DNA of 16,583 bases from Candidatus Peregrinibacteria bacterium (GCA_023245725.1 JAHFJU010000001.1:1-16583), one strand, 5' to 3'. Positions 6,869 through 13,136 are shown, numbered from the stretch's first letter. Numbers and translations: made by a program. Notes: generated from the letters alone by a model not told the origin.

Positions 6869-6945
6869 TGGTGGGCCTGGCTGGACTTGAACCAGCGACC
6901 AACAGATTATGAGTCCGCTGCTCTAACCACCTGAGCTACAGGCCC
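6869..6945 (-). tRNA. tRNA with anticodon CAU, probably tRNA-Ile2 (otherwise elongator Met)
   Basis: The minus strand folds as a complete 77-nt cloverleaf with encoded CCA: acceptor GGGCCTG/CAGGCCC, D-stem GCTC/GAGC, anticodon arm GCGGA-CTCATAA-TCTGT, 5-nt variable loop, T-arm GCTGG-TTCAAGT-CCAGC and discriminator A. The anticodon is CAU. The context ACTCATAATC and the TGGTC GCTGG TTCAAGTCC stretch resemble, as I recall it, the E. coli ileX tRNA more than its Met tRNAs. That would make it the isoleucine tRNA whose C34 is converted to lysidine by TilS to read AUA codons. An initiator tRNA is unlikely because the acceptor end starts with a paired G-C. Confidence 0.9.
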
Positions 6946-6962
6946 GTTTTGTTAAAAGAACA

Positions 6963-6971
6963 TGCTACAAT
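6963..6971 (+). promoter_or_regulatory. Extended -10 promoter for the small membrane protein
   Basis: TGCTACAAT is an extended -10 (TGn followed by TACAAT), 34 nt before the ATG at 7005. No good -35 box is visible at normal spacing. Confidence 0.4.
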
Positions 6972-6979
6972 CGCAGCGC

Positions 6980-6988
6980 ATTTTAGCA
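6980..6988 (-). promoter_or_regulatory. Extended -10 promoter for the tRNA gene
   Basis: On the minus strand TGCTAAAAT (6988-6980) is an extended -10, with a weak TTCATT 18 nt upstream of the TAAAAT box. It lies about 35 nt before the tRNA 5' end and only a few bases from the divergent plus-strand -10. Confidence 0.4.
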
Positions 6989-7004
6989 CATAATCTTTAT
7001 CAAA

Positions 7005-7244
7005 ATGAACATCGAAAAATTACATCCATTCGTTCGCATGATAATAGGAGCCTTCAGCGGCGCTATAACTGGTATGGTCTGCGGATTTCTCATCTCTGTG
7101 ATTATTTATTATGTAACCGCATACGTCGGCGGCAACACTCCAGATGGCTCGCCTCCTCCAGAGAGCGTCATTTTATTTTTGGGCATGGGAATCGGTTCCG
7201 TTGTAGGGAGCCTTTTCGGTGGCACGGCGATCAATAAGAAATAA
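7005..7244 (+). CDS. Small glycine-rich membrane protein with two transmembrane helices
   Basis: A 79-aa protein of unknown function. The first hydrophobic segment spans about residues 10-39, starting with a GAFSGAITG glycine/small-residue motif. A polar loop GGNTPDGSPPPES follows, then a second helix from about 54 to 75 with GxGxxxGxxxGG spacing. The helices are typical glycine-zipper packing segments, and the tail is INKK. It resembles generic glycine-zipper membrane proteins but I cannot assign a family. It starts ~60 nt from the tRNA and ends 23 nt before the adenosyltransferase gene, so the two may share a transcript. An overlapping frame at 6962-7237 is rejected as a shadow. Confidence 0.72.
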   Translation: MNIEKLHPFVRMIIGAFSGAITGMVCGFLISVIIYYVTAYVGGNTPDGSPPPESVILFLGMGIGSVVGSLFGGTAINKK

Positions 7245-7267
7245 CTTACCTATCAAAGTTTGCCACT

Positions 7268-7852
7268 ATGCAAAAGATTTATACAAAAACTGGCGACGAT
7301 GGAACCACGGCGATCATCGGTGGTTTACGAGTATCTAAGTGTGACGCGCGTATTGAAGCTATCGGGAGTATCGACGAATTGAACGCAAATATAGGAATAC
7401 TTTTAGAGGATTCAATAACTGGCGCACTCCATGAATCGCGTTATCCACTTCTAATAGCTATTCAAAATGACCTCTTTACAATTGGAGCTCAGCTTGCAGA
7501 TACCCAACATAAGAACATAAGTACAACACTTTTCAAAGAGTCCACACTCACGCTTGAACAAAAAATTGATACACTTGCTGGCCGCCTGCCAGAGCTGAAA
7601 AACTTTATTCTTCCATCGGGTACTTCATGGGCGGCGAAAGCACACATGGCTCGAGCAGTTTGCAGAAGAGCTGAACGCAAATTAACAGAACTTAACTCAA
7701 CAAATATTAAAAAATCTGACCCGAAAAATACAGAAAAACCGATTACAATCGAAATCCTTTCCTACATAAATCGCCTTTCCGATCTACTCTTTATGCTTGC
7801 ACGAGAAGACGTTGCAGCGAATAATGGGCGCGAGATAATCTGGCATCAATAA
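7268..7852 (+). CDS. PduO-type corrinoid (cob(I)alamin) adenosyltransferase
   Basis: This enzyme transfers the 5'-deoxyadenosyl group of ATP to reduced cobalamin, producing coenzyme B12. The 194-aa protein has the N-terminal ATP-binding signature IYTKTGDDGTT (4-14), then IGSIDELNANIG (32-43), FILPSG (113-118), the RAVCRRAER catalytic-helix motif (129-137) and YINRLSDLLF (166-175). All are in family order and spacing. FILPSG differs slightly from the usual FILPGG. An extra polar stretch NSTNIKKSDPKNTEK at 143-157 sits where many homologues have a shorter loop. No B12 biosynthesis or B12-dependent enzyme is in the window, so salvaged corrinoid and a client such as class II ribonucleotide reductase elsewhere are likely but not shown. 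Confidence 0.93.
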   Translation: MQKIYTKTGDDGTTAIIGGLRVSKCDARIEAIGSIDELNANIGILLEDSITGALHESRYPLLIAIQNDLFTIGAQLADTQHKNISTTLFKESTLTLEQKIDTLAGRLPELKNFILPSGTSWAAKAHMARAVCRRAERKLTELNSTNIKKSDPKNTEKPITIEILSYINRLSDLLFMLAREDVAANNGREIIWHQ

Positions 7853-7912
7853 CTTTTCAGACTCCTTAGGGCTTCTTGATACACACGAACAAAATATTTC
7901 TCCTCTAATTTC

Positions 7913-8692
7913 ATGTCAGTCATAAAACTACAACCACATAAAATTCCTGGGATTAAAAAAATAATAGGAGTTACGAGCGGCAAAGGTGGCGTAGGAAAAA
8001 CGTTTATCTCGACAAACCTAGCATATCAACTCGCAAAAAACGGGCTCAAAGTGGGGCTTCTCGATGCAGATGTGAACTTTCCTGATGTATTTAGTTTCTT
8101 CGGAATCAACACACGAATTATTCCAGCACATGACAACAAACTAACTCCAATCGAAAAATACGGAGTTAAAGTCATGTCAATGGCTGGCCTTCTCGAAAAA
8201 GCAGACGATCCGACAATGTGGCGCGGAACAATCACTTCAAAAATCATTCAACAGCTTACAAAAGAAACCGTTTGGGGCGAACTAGATGTTCTACTTATCG
8301 ACTTTCCAACTGGACTAGCAGATCACGTTATTCACACTCTTCAAACGCTGTTCATAGATGGAACGATAGTTGTAACAACACCCGATCAACAGGCACTTCA
8401 AAATACACGACGTATTTTCAAGGCACATAATATGCTGGATATTCCAATTCTTGGTGTAATAGAAAATATGAGAGGAGAAGTGTTTGGAGATGGCCACACA
8501 CAGCGGCTATGTGAGTTTTTCTCACTACCTCTTTTAGCGAGCATTCCACTTAAAAGAGCATTTTTATCGGCAACCGAACAAGGCCGCCCAGCTGTTATAG
8601 ACAGTGATGAACTAACTATTATAATGTCAAAAATGACGCGTTATCTTACCGAGAAGCATTTGTCACCGATGGCGCAACTAGATGTGCAGTAA
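7913..8692 (+). CDS. mrp: Mrp/NBP35 (ApbC)-family P-loop ATPase lacking the Fe-S cysteine motif
   Basis: A 259-aa SIMIBI-class ATPase. It has a deviant Walker A SGKGGVGKT (22-30), DADVNFPD (51-58), the Mrp-specific MWRG (102-105), then WGELDVLLIDFPTG (121-134) and GVIENMR (181-187), in the order seen in Mrp/ApbC iron-sulfur carrier proteins. Classical Mrp has a CxxC motif about ten residues after ENM that binds the bridging [4Fe-4S] cluster. Here ENMRGEVFGDGHTQRL moves almost directly into the terminal fold, and the only cysteine in the protein is C200. There is also no N-terminal DUF59 domain. It therefore is either a non-cluster paralogue or has adopted a MinD-like role; the core motifs still point to Mrp rather than ParA or MinD. 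No Shine-Dalgarno sequence is visible before the ATG. Confidence 0.85.
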   Translation: MSVIKLQPHKIPGIKKIIGVTSGKGGVGKTFISTNLAYQLAKNGLKVGLLDADVNFPDVFSFFGINTRIIPAHDNKLTPIEKYGVKVMSMAGLLEKADDPTMWRGTITSKIIQQLTKETVWGELDVLLIDFPTGLADHVIHTLQTLFIDGTIVVTTPDQQALQNTRRIFKAHNMLDIPILGVIENMRGEVFGDGHTQRLCEFFSLPLLASIPLKRAFLSATEQGRPAVIDSDELTIIMSKMTRYLTEKHLSPMAQLDVQ

Positions 8693-8827
8693 AACAGAAC
8701 TATTTTCATTGATGGTCAATTCGGAAAAACAGATTAGAACGGACAAAAATATATAATATCGCTGAGATTTCAGAGTTTGTTCATAATCGTCTGCTAGAGT
8801 TGTTTAATATTTCTCTAACATCACACT
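8693..8827. other. AT-rich intergenic spacer
   Basis: The gap carries a TATAAT at 8752-8757 and TTTAATAT around 8803-8810, but neither has a convincing -35 box at normal spacing. It probably contains the promoter of the coiled-coil gene. I see no hairpin terminator for the upstream ATPase gene. Confidence 0.4.
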
Positions 8828-9304
8828 ATGACGACTCAACAATTCGCTTTAAAAAAAGATCTCGATATGTTAAATGACCGCGTACAAGAGCTTCGCCGCT
8901 CATACCAACTCCTTGAATATTTTGTGCAAATTTTGCAGGGATATCATGCTGAACTAAAAACTCAGGAGAATAAGATATTACCGATTTTTAAGCGCCTCGA
9001 TGAAAGCGAATTCAATATCGACTTAACTGCGTGCGAAGTAATGTCTCATACGAAGGAGTTTGTGATCGTTAATAAAAAGCTAGATGAACACACAGATCAG
9101 TTTATCGAAGTTAACAAGCGCCTAGATGAACACACAGATCAGTTTATCGAAGTTAACAAGCACCTAGATGAGCATACGGCTCAGTTTACCGAAGTTAACA
9201 AGAAACTCGATGACCTGTCAGATAAGGTTAATGAGCACTCAGCTCAGTTTACCGAAGTTAACAAAAAACTCGACAAAATCATTGAGCATTTAGCTATCAA
9301 GTAG
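8828..9304 (+). CDS. Coiled-coil protein with tandem 14-residue repeats
   Basis: A 158-aa soluble protein with no signal peptide. Residues 1-60 are predicted coiled coil (LKKDLDMLNDRVQELRRSYQLL). From about residue 85 it consists of near-identical 14-residue units of the type LDEHTDQFIEVNKR, two heptads each. There are three full units, then a half unit (LDDLSDK), then one more full unit. Hydrophobic residues recur with heptad spacing, so a long parallel coiled coil or fibre-like rod is likely. The repeats resemble DUF-type coiled-coil proteins common in bacteria that fluctuate in copy number. It converges on rnc with only 8 nt between the stop codons. The function is unknown. Confidence 0.78.
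   Translation: MTTQQFALKKDLDMLNDRVQELRRSYQLLEYFVQILQGYHAELKTQENKILPIFKRLDESEFNIDLTACEVMSHTKEFVIVNKKLDEHTDQFIEVNKRLDEHTDQFIEVNKHLDEHTAQFTEVNKKLDDLSDKVNEHSAQFTEVNKKLDKIIEHLAIK
9080..9268 (+). repeat. In-frame 42-bp tandem repeat inside the coiled-coil gene
   Basis: Units of 42 bp lie at 9080-9121, 9122-9163 and 9164-9205, then a 21-bp half unit at 9206-9226 and another 42-bp unit at 9227-9268. The first two units differ at a single base near the end (CGC against CAC codon), which indicates recent duplication. All units keep the reading frame. Confidence 0.9.
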
Positions 9305-9312
9305 AAAAAAAT

Positions 9313-10038
9313 CTACTCACTCTTCCACCCTAATTTTTCGAGAGCATCTTGAGCGGCAGATTGCTGACCTTTTTGCTTGCTGGAACCAGCACCCTGCCCA
9401 ACCAGATTGCTCCCTAGATATGCACCAACAGTAAATACTTTACTATGATCAGGTCCTTCTTCGCTCAAAACCGTATATGTTGGAGTAACTTCCATTTTTT
9501 GCTGAGCCAACTCTTGCAACTTTGACTTAGGATCAACATGCGCCCCTTGTGCAATTATCGAATCAAGATTTGTTAAAATTATGCGGTTGATAAAATGTTT
9601 TGCAGCATCAAATCCCTGATCTAAATATAAAGCGCCAATAATCGCTTCCATCGTATTAGCCAAAATGTATTTTTTCTCTCGACCTCCTCCTTTTTCTTCA
9701 CCGTGACTAAGCAATAAAAAAGCACCAATTCCAAGAGATAAAGCCACGTCTGCAAGGTGTGGGCCCTTAACCAAAGCAGCACGTAAGCTGGTTAATACGC
9801 CTTCTTCTTTATCGGGAAACTTTGCGTACAAATATTCGGTAGTCACCAACTCTAAAACGGCATCACCTAAAAACTCAAGCCGCTCGTTGTGATCGACTCC
9901 TTCATCATGATGTTCATTAACATAAGACGAATGAATACATGCATTTAACAGCAACTCTTTATTGGTAAACTTAACAGCAAGCAAGTTTTCAAGCTGTGAT
10001 AGTTTTTCGCTGAGATCCTGTATCGTTAAGGAGTGCAT
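9313..10038 (-). CDS. rnc: Ribonuclease III
   Basis: RNase III cleaves double-stranded RNA in rRNA and mRNA processing. The 241-aa protein has the signature NERLEFLGD at 51-59 (E52, E55 and D59 of the metal site). The second acidic cluster is LANTMEAIIGALYLD at 126-140, with E131 matching the essential E117 of E. coli. N128 stands where E. coli has D114, a position that is less critical. A double-stranded-RNA-binding domain follows from about 168 to 238 (DPKSKLQELAQQ to KQKGQQSAAQDALEKL). The ATG start at 10038 overlaps the nusB 3' end by 50 nt; a TTG at codon 19 would reduce the overlap to nothing, so the exact start is open. It is the last gene of the DUF177-rpmF-nusB-rnc operon. Confidence 0.96.
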   Translation of the reverse strand: MHSLTIQDLSEKLSQLENLLAVKFTNKELLLNACIHSSYVNEHHDEGVDHNERLEFLGDAVLELVTTEYLYAKFPDKEEGVLTSLRAALVKGPHLADVALSLGIGAFLLLSHGEEKGGGREKKYILANTMEAIIGALYLDQGFDAAKHFINRIILTNLDSIIAQGAHVDPKSKLQELAQQKMEVTPTYTVLSEEGPDHSKVFTVGAYLGSNLVGQGAGSSKQKGQQSAAQDALEKLGWKSE

Positions 10039-10420
10039 TTAGTACGCCGTTAATAAATTTTGGAGTGTTTTGATTACCGTAAGATTTCGATAGCTCAACT
10101 GCTTCGTCGAGCGCTACAACCGCTGGCACATCGCCTTTGGCAGTCATTTCAAATATTGCTATTTCGAGAATCACTCTATCAATTTTTGCGATTTTTTCAA
10201 TAGGCCACTCTGGTGCATAGTGACGAATTTTTTCATGGATTCCCTCTTGCCCCGCTATAACTCCATCAAAAATCATCTTAGCAAAAGAGAAATCATCTGT
10301 TTTATCTTTGAATTCCTTACAAACATAATCAAACGCCTCTGTCGGATTCTGCTTTCCAAACTCACTTGCAAACAAAGCCTGCAAAGCAATTACTCTACTT
10401 AAATGCCGAGAAGTAGACAT
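9989..10420 (-). CDS. nusB: Transcription antitermination factor NusB
   Basis: NusB binds boxA RNA together with NusE (S10) and promotes antitermination and folding of rRNA transcripts. The 143-aa protein shows the family pattern: RHLSRVIALQALFASEF at 5-21, WPIEKIAKIDRVILEIAIFEM at about 72-92, the VPAVVALDEAVELSKSYG helix, and the terminal PKFINGVLNALL. The length is normal, with about 12 residues beyond the usual end that fall within the overlap with rnc. It starts 8 nt after the rpmF stop. Coupling to rnc makes sense because both act on rRNA maturation. Confidence 0.95.
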   Translation of the reverse strand: MSTSRHLSRVIALQALFASEFGKQNPTEAFDYVCKEFKDKTDDFSFAKMIFDGVIAGQEGIHEKIRHYAPEWPIEKIAKIDRVILEIAIFEMTAKGDVPAVVALDEAVELSKSYGNQNTPKFINGVLNALLNDTGSQRKTITA

Positions 10421-10428
10421 AGCGAAAA

Positions 10429-10668
10429 CTAAGCTTTAATTTTCTTGATTCCTTTTGTAGCGACCTCTGATTTCATTAATGTCTTGCCGCGGAATGTACC
10501 ACATGAAGGACAAGCGAACTGATTCATTTTAGGTTGGCCACAAGAATCACAAGCAATAACATTAACAATCCCATTAAGTCTTACATGCTTTTTACGAGTA
10601 AAAGCTGCATGACGACGAGCTGTACGAGCCTGACTTACCTTTTTTTTGGGGACGGGATGTTTTGCCAT
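10429..10668 (-). CDS. rpmF: 50S ribosomal protein L32 (bL32)
   Basis: The protein begins MAKHPVPKKKVSQARTARR, the typical bL32 N-terminus that threads into the large subunit. It carries a zinc ribbon with C40-x2-C43 and C53-x2-C56. At 79 aa it is slightly longer than the usual 55-60 aa, because of a basic C-terminal tail (TLMKSEVATKGIKKIKA). It lies 28 nt after the DUF177/YceD gene, the conserved yceD-rpmF pairing of bacteria, and 8 nt before nusB. Confidence 0.96.
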   Translation of the reverse strand: MAKHPVPKKKVSQARTARRHAAFTRKKHVRLNGIVNVIACDSCGQPKMNQFACPSCGTFRGKTLMKSEVATKGIKKIKA

Positions 10669-10696
10669 AAACGTGAAAGGTTAGAAGAGAAATGAT

Positions 10697-11215
10697 TTAC
10701 AGTTTTAATGCCGAGAAAGGATTATTCGCTGACCCCTTTTTACAGGTACATTCAGAGAGATTTAAGTTAATGCCACAGGCACTACACAGACCTTTACAGC
10801 TGTCAGAGCATACAGGGAAATCGGGAAAATGCAAGACTATCTCCTCTCTCAAAAATGGCCGAATATCGATGACTGATGCCCCTTTTTGAATATGAAAAAC
10901 CTCTTCATCGTTCGGAATATCTTCAGTCGGAAGGTCATAAATATACTGACGAGATGCTTCTGCAATTATTAAAGGAGTGACGAATGGAACTAAACAACGG
11001 CTACAAACAAACGTACATTCACAGGTTAAATTCTTTATATATGCAGTAAATTCGTGTGAAAGTTTAATAACATCAAGATCAAATACAATAGGAGCTATAG
11101 GATTTATTTCTGGAACGTCATCAAACTTTGCCTCTATAGAAATGTTACGGTGGCGATCAGTTGTACCCTGCGGCTTGTTTAGCAACTGCCCTATTGAAAT
11201 GAGCGGATTCGTCAT
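10697..11215 (-). CDS. DUF177/YceD-family zinc-binding protein
   Basis: A 172-aa YceD-like protein, linked in bacteria and plastids to 23S rRNA accumulation. It has CSRC at 71-74 and, near the end, C136-x3-C140-x3-C144-x2-C147 within CSDSCKGLCSACGINLN, then CTC. This is the typical family layout (C..C...CkGLC..CG.NLN). I chose ATG 11215 over the in-frame ATG at 11260 because the latter lies inside the -10 region of the apparent promoter and the terminator hairpin would otherwise be coding. No Shine-Dalgarno sequence precedes 11215; instead six T residues touch the start codon. It heads the operon with rpmF, nusB and rnc. Confidence 0.88.
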   Translation of the reverse strand: MTNPLISIGQLLNKPQGTTDRHRNISIEAKFDDVPEINPIAPIVFDLDVIKLSHEFTAYIKNLTCECTFVCSRCLVPFVTPLIIAEASRQYIYDLPTEDIPNDEEVFHIQKGASVIDIRPFLREEIVLHFPDFPVCSDSCKGLCSACGINLNLSECTCKKGSANNPFSALKL

Positions 11216-11245
11216 AAAAAAGGCACCGCGATAATCGCAAGTGCC
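11216..11245 (-). terminator. Rho-independent terminator that also forms the 5' leader of the DUF177 operon
   Basis: On the minus strand GGCACTTGCGAT-T-ATCGCGGTGCC folds into a stem of about 11 pairs with one bulge, followed directly by TTTTTT and then the ATG of the DUF177 gene. It ends the upstream 197-aa gene, whose stop is about 25 nt earlier. It also coincides with the predicted transcription start of the next operon. Confidence 0.75.
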
Positions 11246-11250
11246 TGAAG

Positions 11251-11279
11251 ATACTAGCATAACCCATTCTTACTGTGAA
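11251..11279 (-). promoter_or_regulatory. Promoter of the DUF177-rpmF-nusB-rnc operon
   Basis: On the minus strand TTCACA (11279-11274), a 17-nt spacer and an extended -10 TGC-TAGTAT (11259-11251) form a plausible sigma70 promoter overlapping the 3' end of the upstream gene. Predicted +1 is near 11244, at the first bases of the terminator hairpin. Confidence 0.55.
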
Positions 11280-11863
11280 CACGTCTTGAGAGTAGCCTCA
11301 ACTTTTGAGATTGTATCTTGCAAACTTTTAACCTCGCTATTTACATCATTGAGAGAAAGAGAAGACCCATAAGCGTCTGCAAAAGTAGCCATTTTGCTTT
11401 GTGCATCCTTTAAATCCTGTAAATATTTTGGAGCCTGATACTTACATGCGGCCTTTGCACGAATATCAACTGTCTTTTGTTCAAAATCAACAACAGCTGT
11501 AAACACCATATGTACATCGAGAGCTTCGTTTGAAATAGAACTCATTAGCTGATTGCCTTCATCGACACAATCTTGCAACTCAAAAGTTTGACACTCCTTG
11601 ATTAACCCTTGAGCGTATTCAACAATATTTTTTCGTGCCAATGCAGGATCTTTATCTACAAGTTGCTGAGTTTCTCCGGAAGTAAGTACTGAAGTCTGAA
11701 ATTCGTTGCTTATCATTGGAGACAAACCAAAAGCCAATACCAAAACAAATGCAGTTATTGTAGGGCCTCTCCATTTTTTAAACTTTTCTTTAATGATTCT
11801 GTATGTGCTGGCATTTCTTACGTGGCCAGCATGCCCTTTGTTGAATGATCCTTTTCGTTCCAT
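11270..11863 (-). CDS. Membrane-anchored or secreted protein of unknown function (197 aa)
   Basis: The N-terminus is basic (residues 1-33, ending KEKFKKWRG), followed by one hydrophobic segment at about 34-51 (PTITAFVLVLAFGLSP). The rest would face the outside as a type II anchored or exported protein. The outer part is mostly helical, with a possible coiled coil at 145-193. It carries four cysteines (91, 99, 140, 195), an even number compatible with two disulfide bonds. I recognise no family. It follows two other predicted envelope genes on the same strand and is closed by the terminator at 11216-11245. Confidence 0.7.
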   Translation of the reverse strand: MERKGSFNKGHAGHVRNASTYRIIKEKFKKWRGPTITAFVLVLAFGLSPMISNEFQTSVLTSGETQQLVDKDPALARKNIVEYAQGLIKECQTFELQDCVDEGNQLMSSISNEALDVHMVFTAVVDFEQKTVDIRAKAACKYQAPKYLQDLKDAQSKMATFADAYGSSLSLNDVNSEVKSLQDTISKVEATLKTCSQ

Positions 11864-11902
11864 ATATATATGATTAATAAATTTGATGGTCGATTAATTA
11901 TA

Positions 11903-12103
11903 TCAATTTTTAATCATTTTTACCACATCAAAGGCACGTGTAAAGTAGGTGCCTAATGAAGAAGCCATTGCCACAACAGCTTCTTCATTATCTTCAATGG
12001 CCGGTACAAGCCAAGTCATTACTAGTACAAGCGCGATACCTAAGAATAAATGTTTCATCTTCGATAATGTTCTCATAAGACTTTCTGTAGATGTTCCGGC
12101 CAT
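11903..12103 (-). CDS. Small single-pass membrane protein
   Basis: A 66-aa protein from ATG 12103, with a hydrophobic helix KHLFLGIALVLVMTWLVPA after a short basic N-terminus, followed by EDNEEAVVAMASSLGTYFTRAFDVVKMIKN. The open frame extends up to 12262 but the added part would overlap the 311-aa gene by 140 nt, so a later start is preferred. ATG 12076, preceded by AGAAAG at 4-nt spacing, is equally possible. It starts 19 nt after the 311-aa gene stop and is likely co-transcribed. The function is unknown. Confidence 0.55.
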   Translation of the reverse strand: MAGTSTESLMRTLSKMKHLFLGIALVLVMTWLVPAIEDNEEAVVAMASSLGTYFTRAFDVVKMIKN

Positions 12104-12122
12104 AAATTTTATGTATATTTGG

Positions 12123-13058
12123 CTAATTTGAAACATTTCCTTGTGCTGGGATTGTATTTCCTTGGGCTGGGCCTTGCTGACCACCTTGCTGACCGCCTTG
12201 TGGCGCAAAATTTTGTTGAGGCTGGTTATTAGGATTAAATCCACGTGCGGAGTCTGCCGCATTACACTCAGTAGACGTGCTCATTCTTTGCAATGAACCA
12301 CAGAAGAACGTTCCACCATTTTGAGAACCGCCCTGCTGAGGCTGTGGTTGAAATTGGTTCATCATTCCTCTACCCATATCATCGGCGGAATTATGTTGCT
12401 GAAATTGATTCTGCATTTGAGTTTGATTTTGTTGCTGCATGTTTTTCATCTCCTCCTGTTTTTTTAGCATTTCTTGTTTCATCTGATCTTGCTGCTGACT
12501 CATCTCGTCTTGCTGTTGCTTCATTTCAGCTTTATCAGCATCACGCTGAGCTTTTACCGCTGCCTTAAAATCTTTAGACATAACCTTTATTGCTGCCTTA
12601 AAATCTTTTAATAGAACTTTCGCCTCTGCAGATTGTGATTTTTTGAGTGCTTTAAATTCTGATTTAAGTTCTTTAACGACAGCCATATCTTCGTCTAATA
12701 AAGCGTCCTCAACCTTAGATCCAAGCTCCTCCATTTTGTCGTTGTACTCAGAAAGTTTTTCAGCCTGAGCGTCAAAAACCGATGAATCACAATTAATTTC
12801 AACATCAATTGAATCGCATACTTGTGAAAGTTGATCGATTTTATCGACGATTGAATTTGCGTTTAGCCCTCTAACTAAATCTTTAAAGGGATCGCCACCC
12901 ATAGGGCCAGAACCCATTTGAGGATTCATAGGACCATATCCTCCACCTATTCCACCTGCATCTTTTGCTAGAGCACCTCCCATTGCACCAAAAACTACTA
13001 ACAAAGTAGCGCCAAGAACAATTGCTTGTGATGTAACTGTATGCTTTTTGTGTTGCAT
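12123..13058 (-). CDS. Secreted glutamine-rich coiled-coil protein (311 aa)
   Basis: A classical signal peptide covers residues 1-31: basic QHKKH, a hydrophobic core, then GGALA before KDAGG, a likely signal peptidase I site. A Gly/Met/Pro-rich stretch (33-55) follows. Then comes a long helical region, about 95-220, first Lys/Glu-rich (EFKALKK, KDFKAAIK and KDFKAAVK repeats) and then Gln/Met-rich (QQQDEMSQQQDQMKQEM). The C-terminus is low-complexity and rich in Gln, Gly and Pro. Cysteines at 81, 90, 253 and 265 form two close pairs and may be disulfides. I recognise no family. Such composition fits an extracellular or cell-surface protein. The gene is divergent from alr, with 78 nt between starts. 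Confidence 0.75.
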   Translation of the reverse strand: MQHKKHTVTSQAIVLGATLLVVFGAMGGALAKDAGGIGGGYGPMNPQMGSGPMGGDPFKDLVRGLNANSIVDKIDQLSQVCDSIDVEINCDSSVFDAQAEKLSEYNDKMEELGSKVEDALLDEDMAVVKELKSEFKALKKSQSAEAKVLLKDFKAAIKVMSKDFKAAVKAQRDADKAEMKQQQDEMSQQQDQMKQEMLKKQEEMKNMQQQNQTQMQNQFQQHNSADDMGRGMMNQFQPQPQQGGSQNGGTFFCGSLQRMSTSTECNAADSARGFNPNNQPQQNFAPQGGQQGGQQGPAQGNTIPAQGNVSN

Positions 13059-13136
13059 ATTTGTTTGAGTAGAAAGTAAATTGTGTCTGATTTTTTATTT
13101 TTCAAGACAGATATACAATAACCTAATTATAGAAAG

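Noticed and set aside
6962..7237. 91-aa plus-strand frame overlapping the small membrane protein
   Set aside because: It is rich in His, Arg and Ser with no domain pattern, while the overlapping 79-aa frame has two clean hydrophobic helices. It is a shadow frame.
9080..9268. Possible CRISPR array
   Set aside because: The repeats are contiguous, in frame with a coiled-coil gene and have no unique spacers; no cas genes are nearby.
9300..9320. GTAGA/TCTAC hairpin between the convergent coiled-coil and rnc genes
   Set aside because: The stem is only 5 bp and AT-rich with an A-only loop, and it includes stop codon sequence. It is too weak to call a terminator.
12293..12568. 91-aa plus-strand frame opposite the 311-aa secreted protein
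   Set aside because: It arises from the reverse complement of Gln-rich low-complexity codons and has no start signals.
13059..13136. Promoters in the alr / secreted-protein divergent gap
   Set aside because: TACAAT at 13114-13119 on the plus strand and TTGAAA on the minus strand are suggestive, but neither has a partner box at acceptable spacing. Promoters must be here, but I cannot place them.
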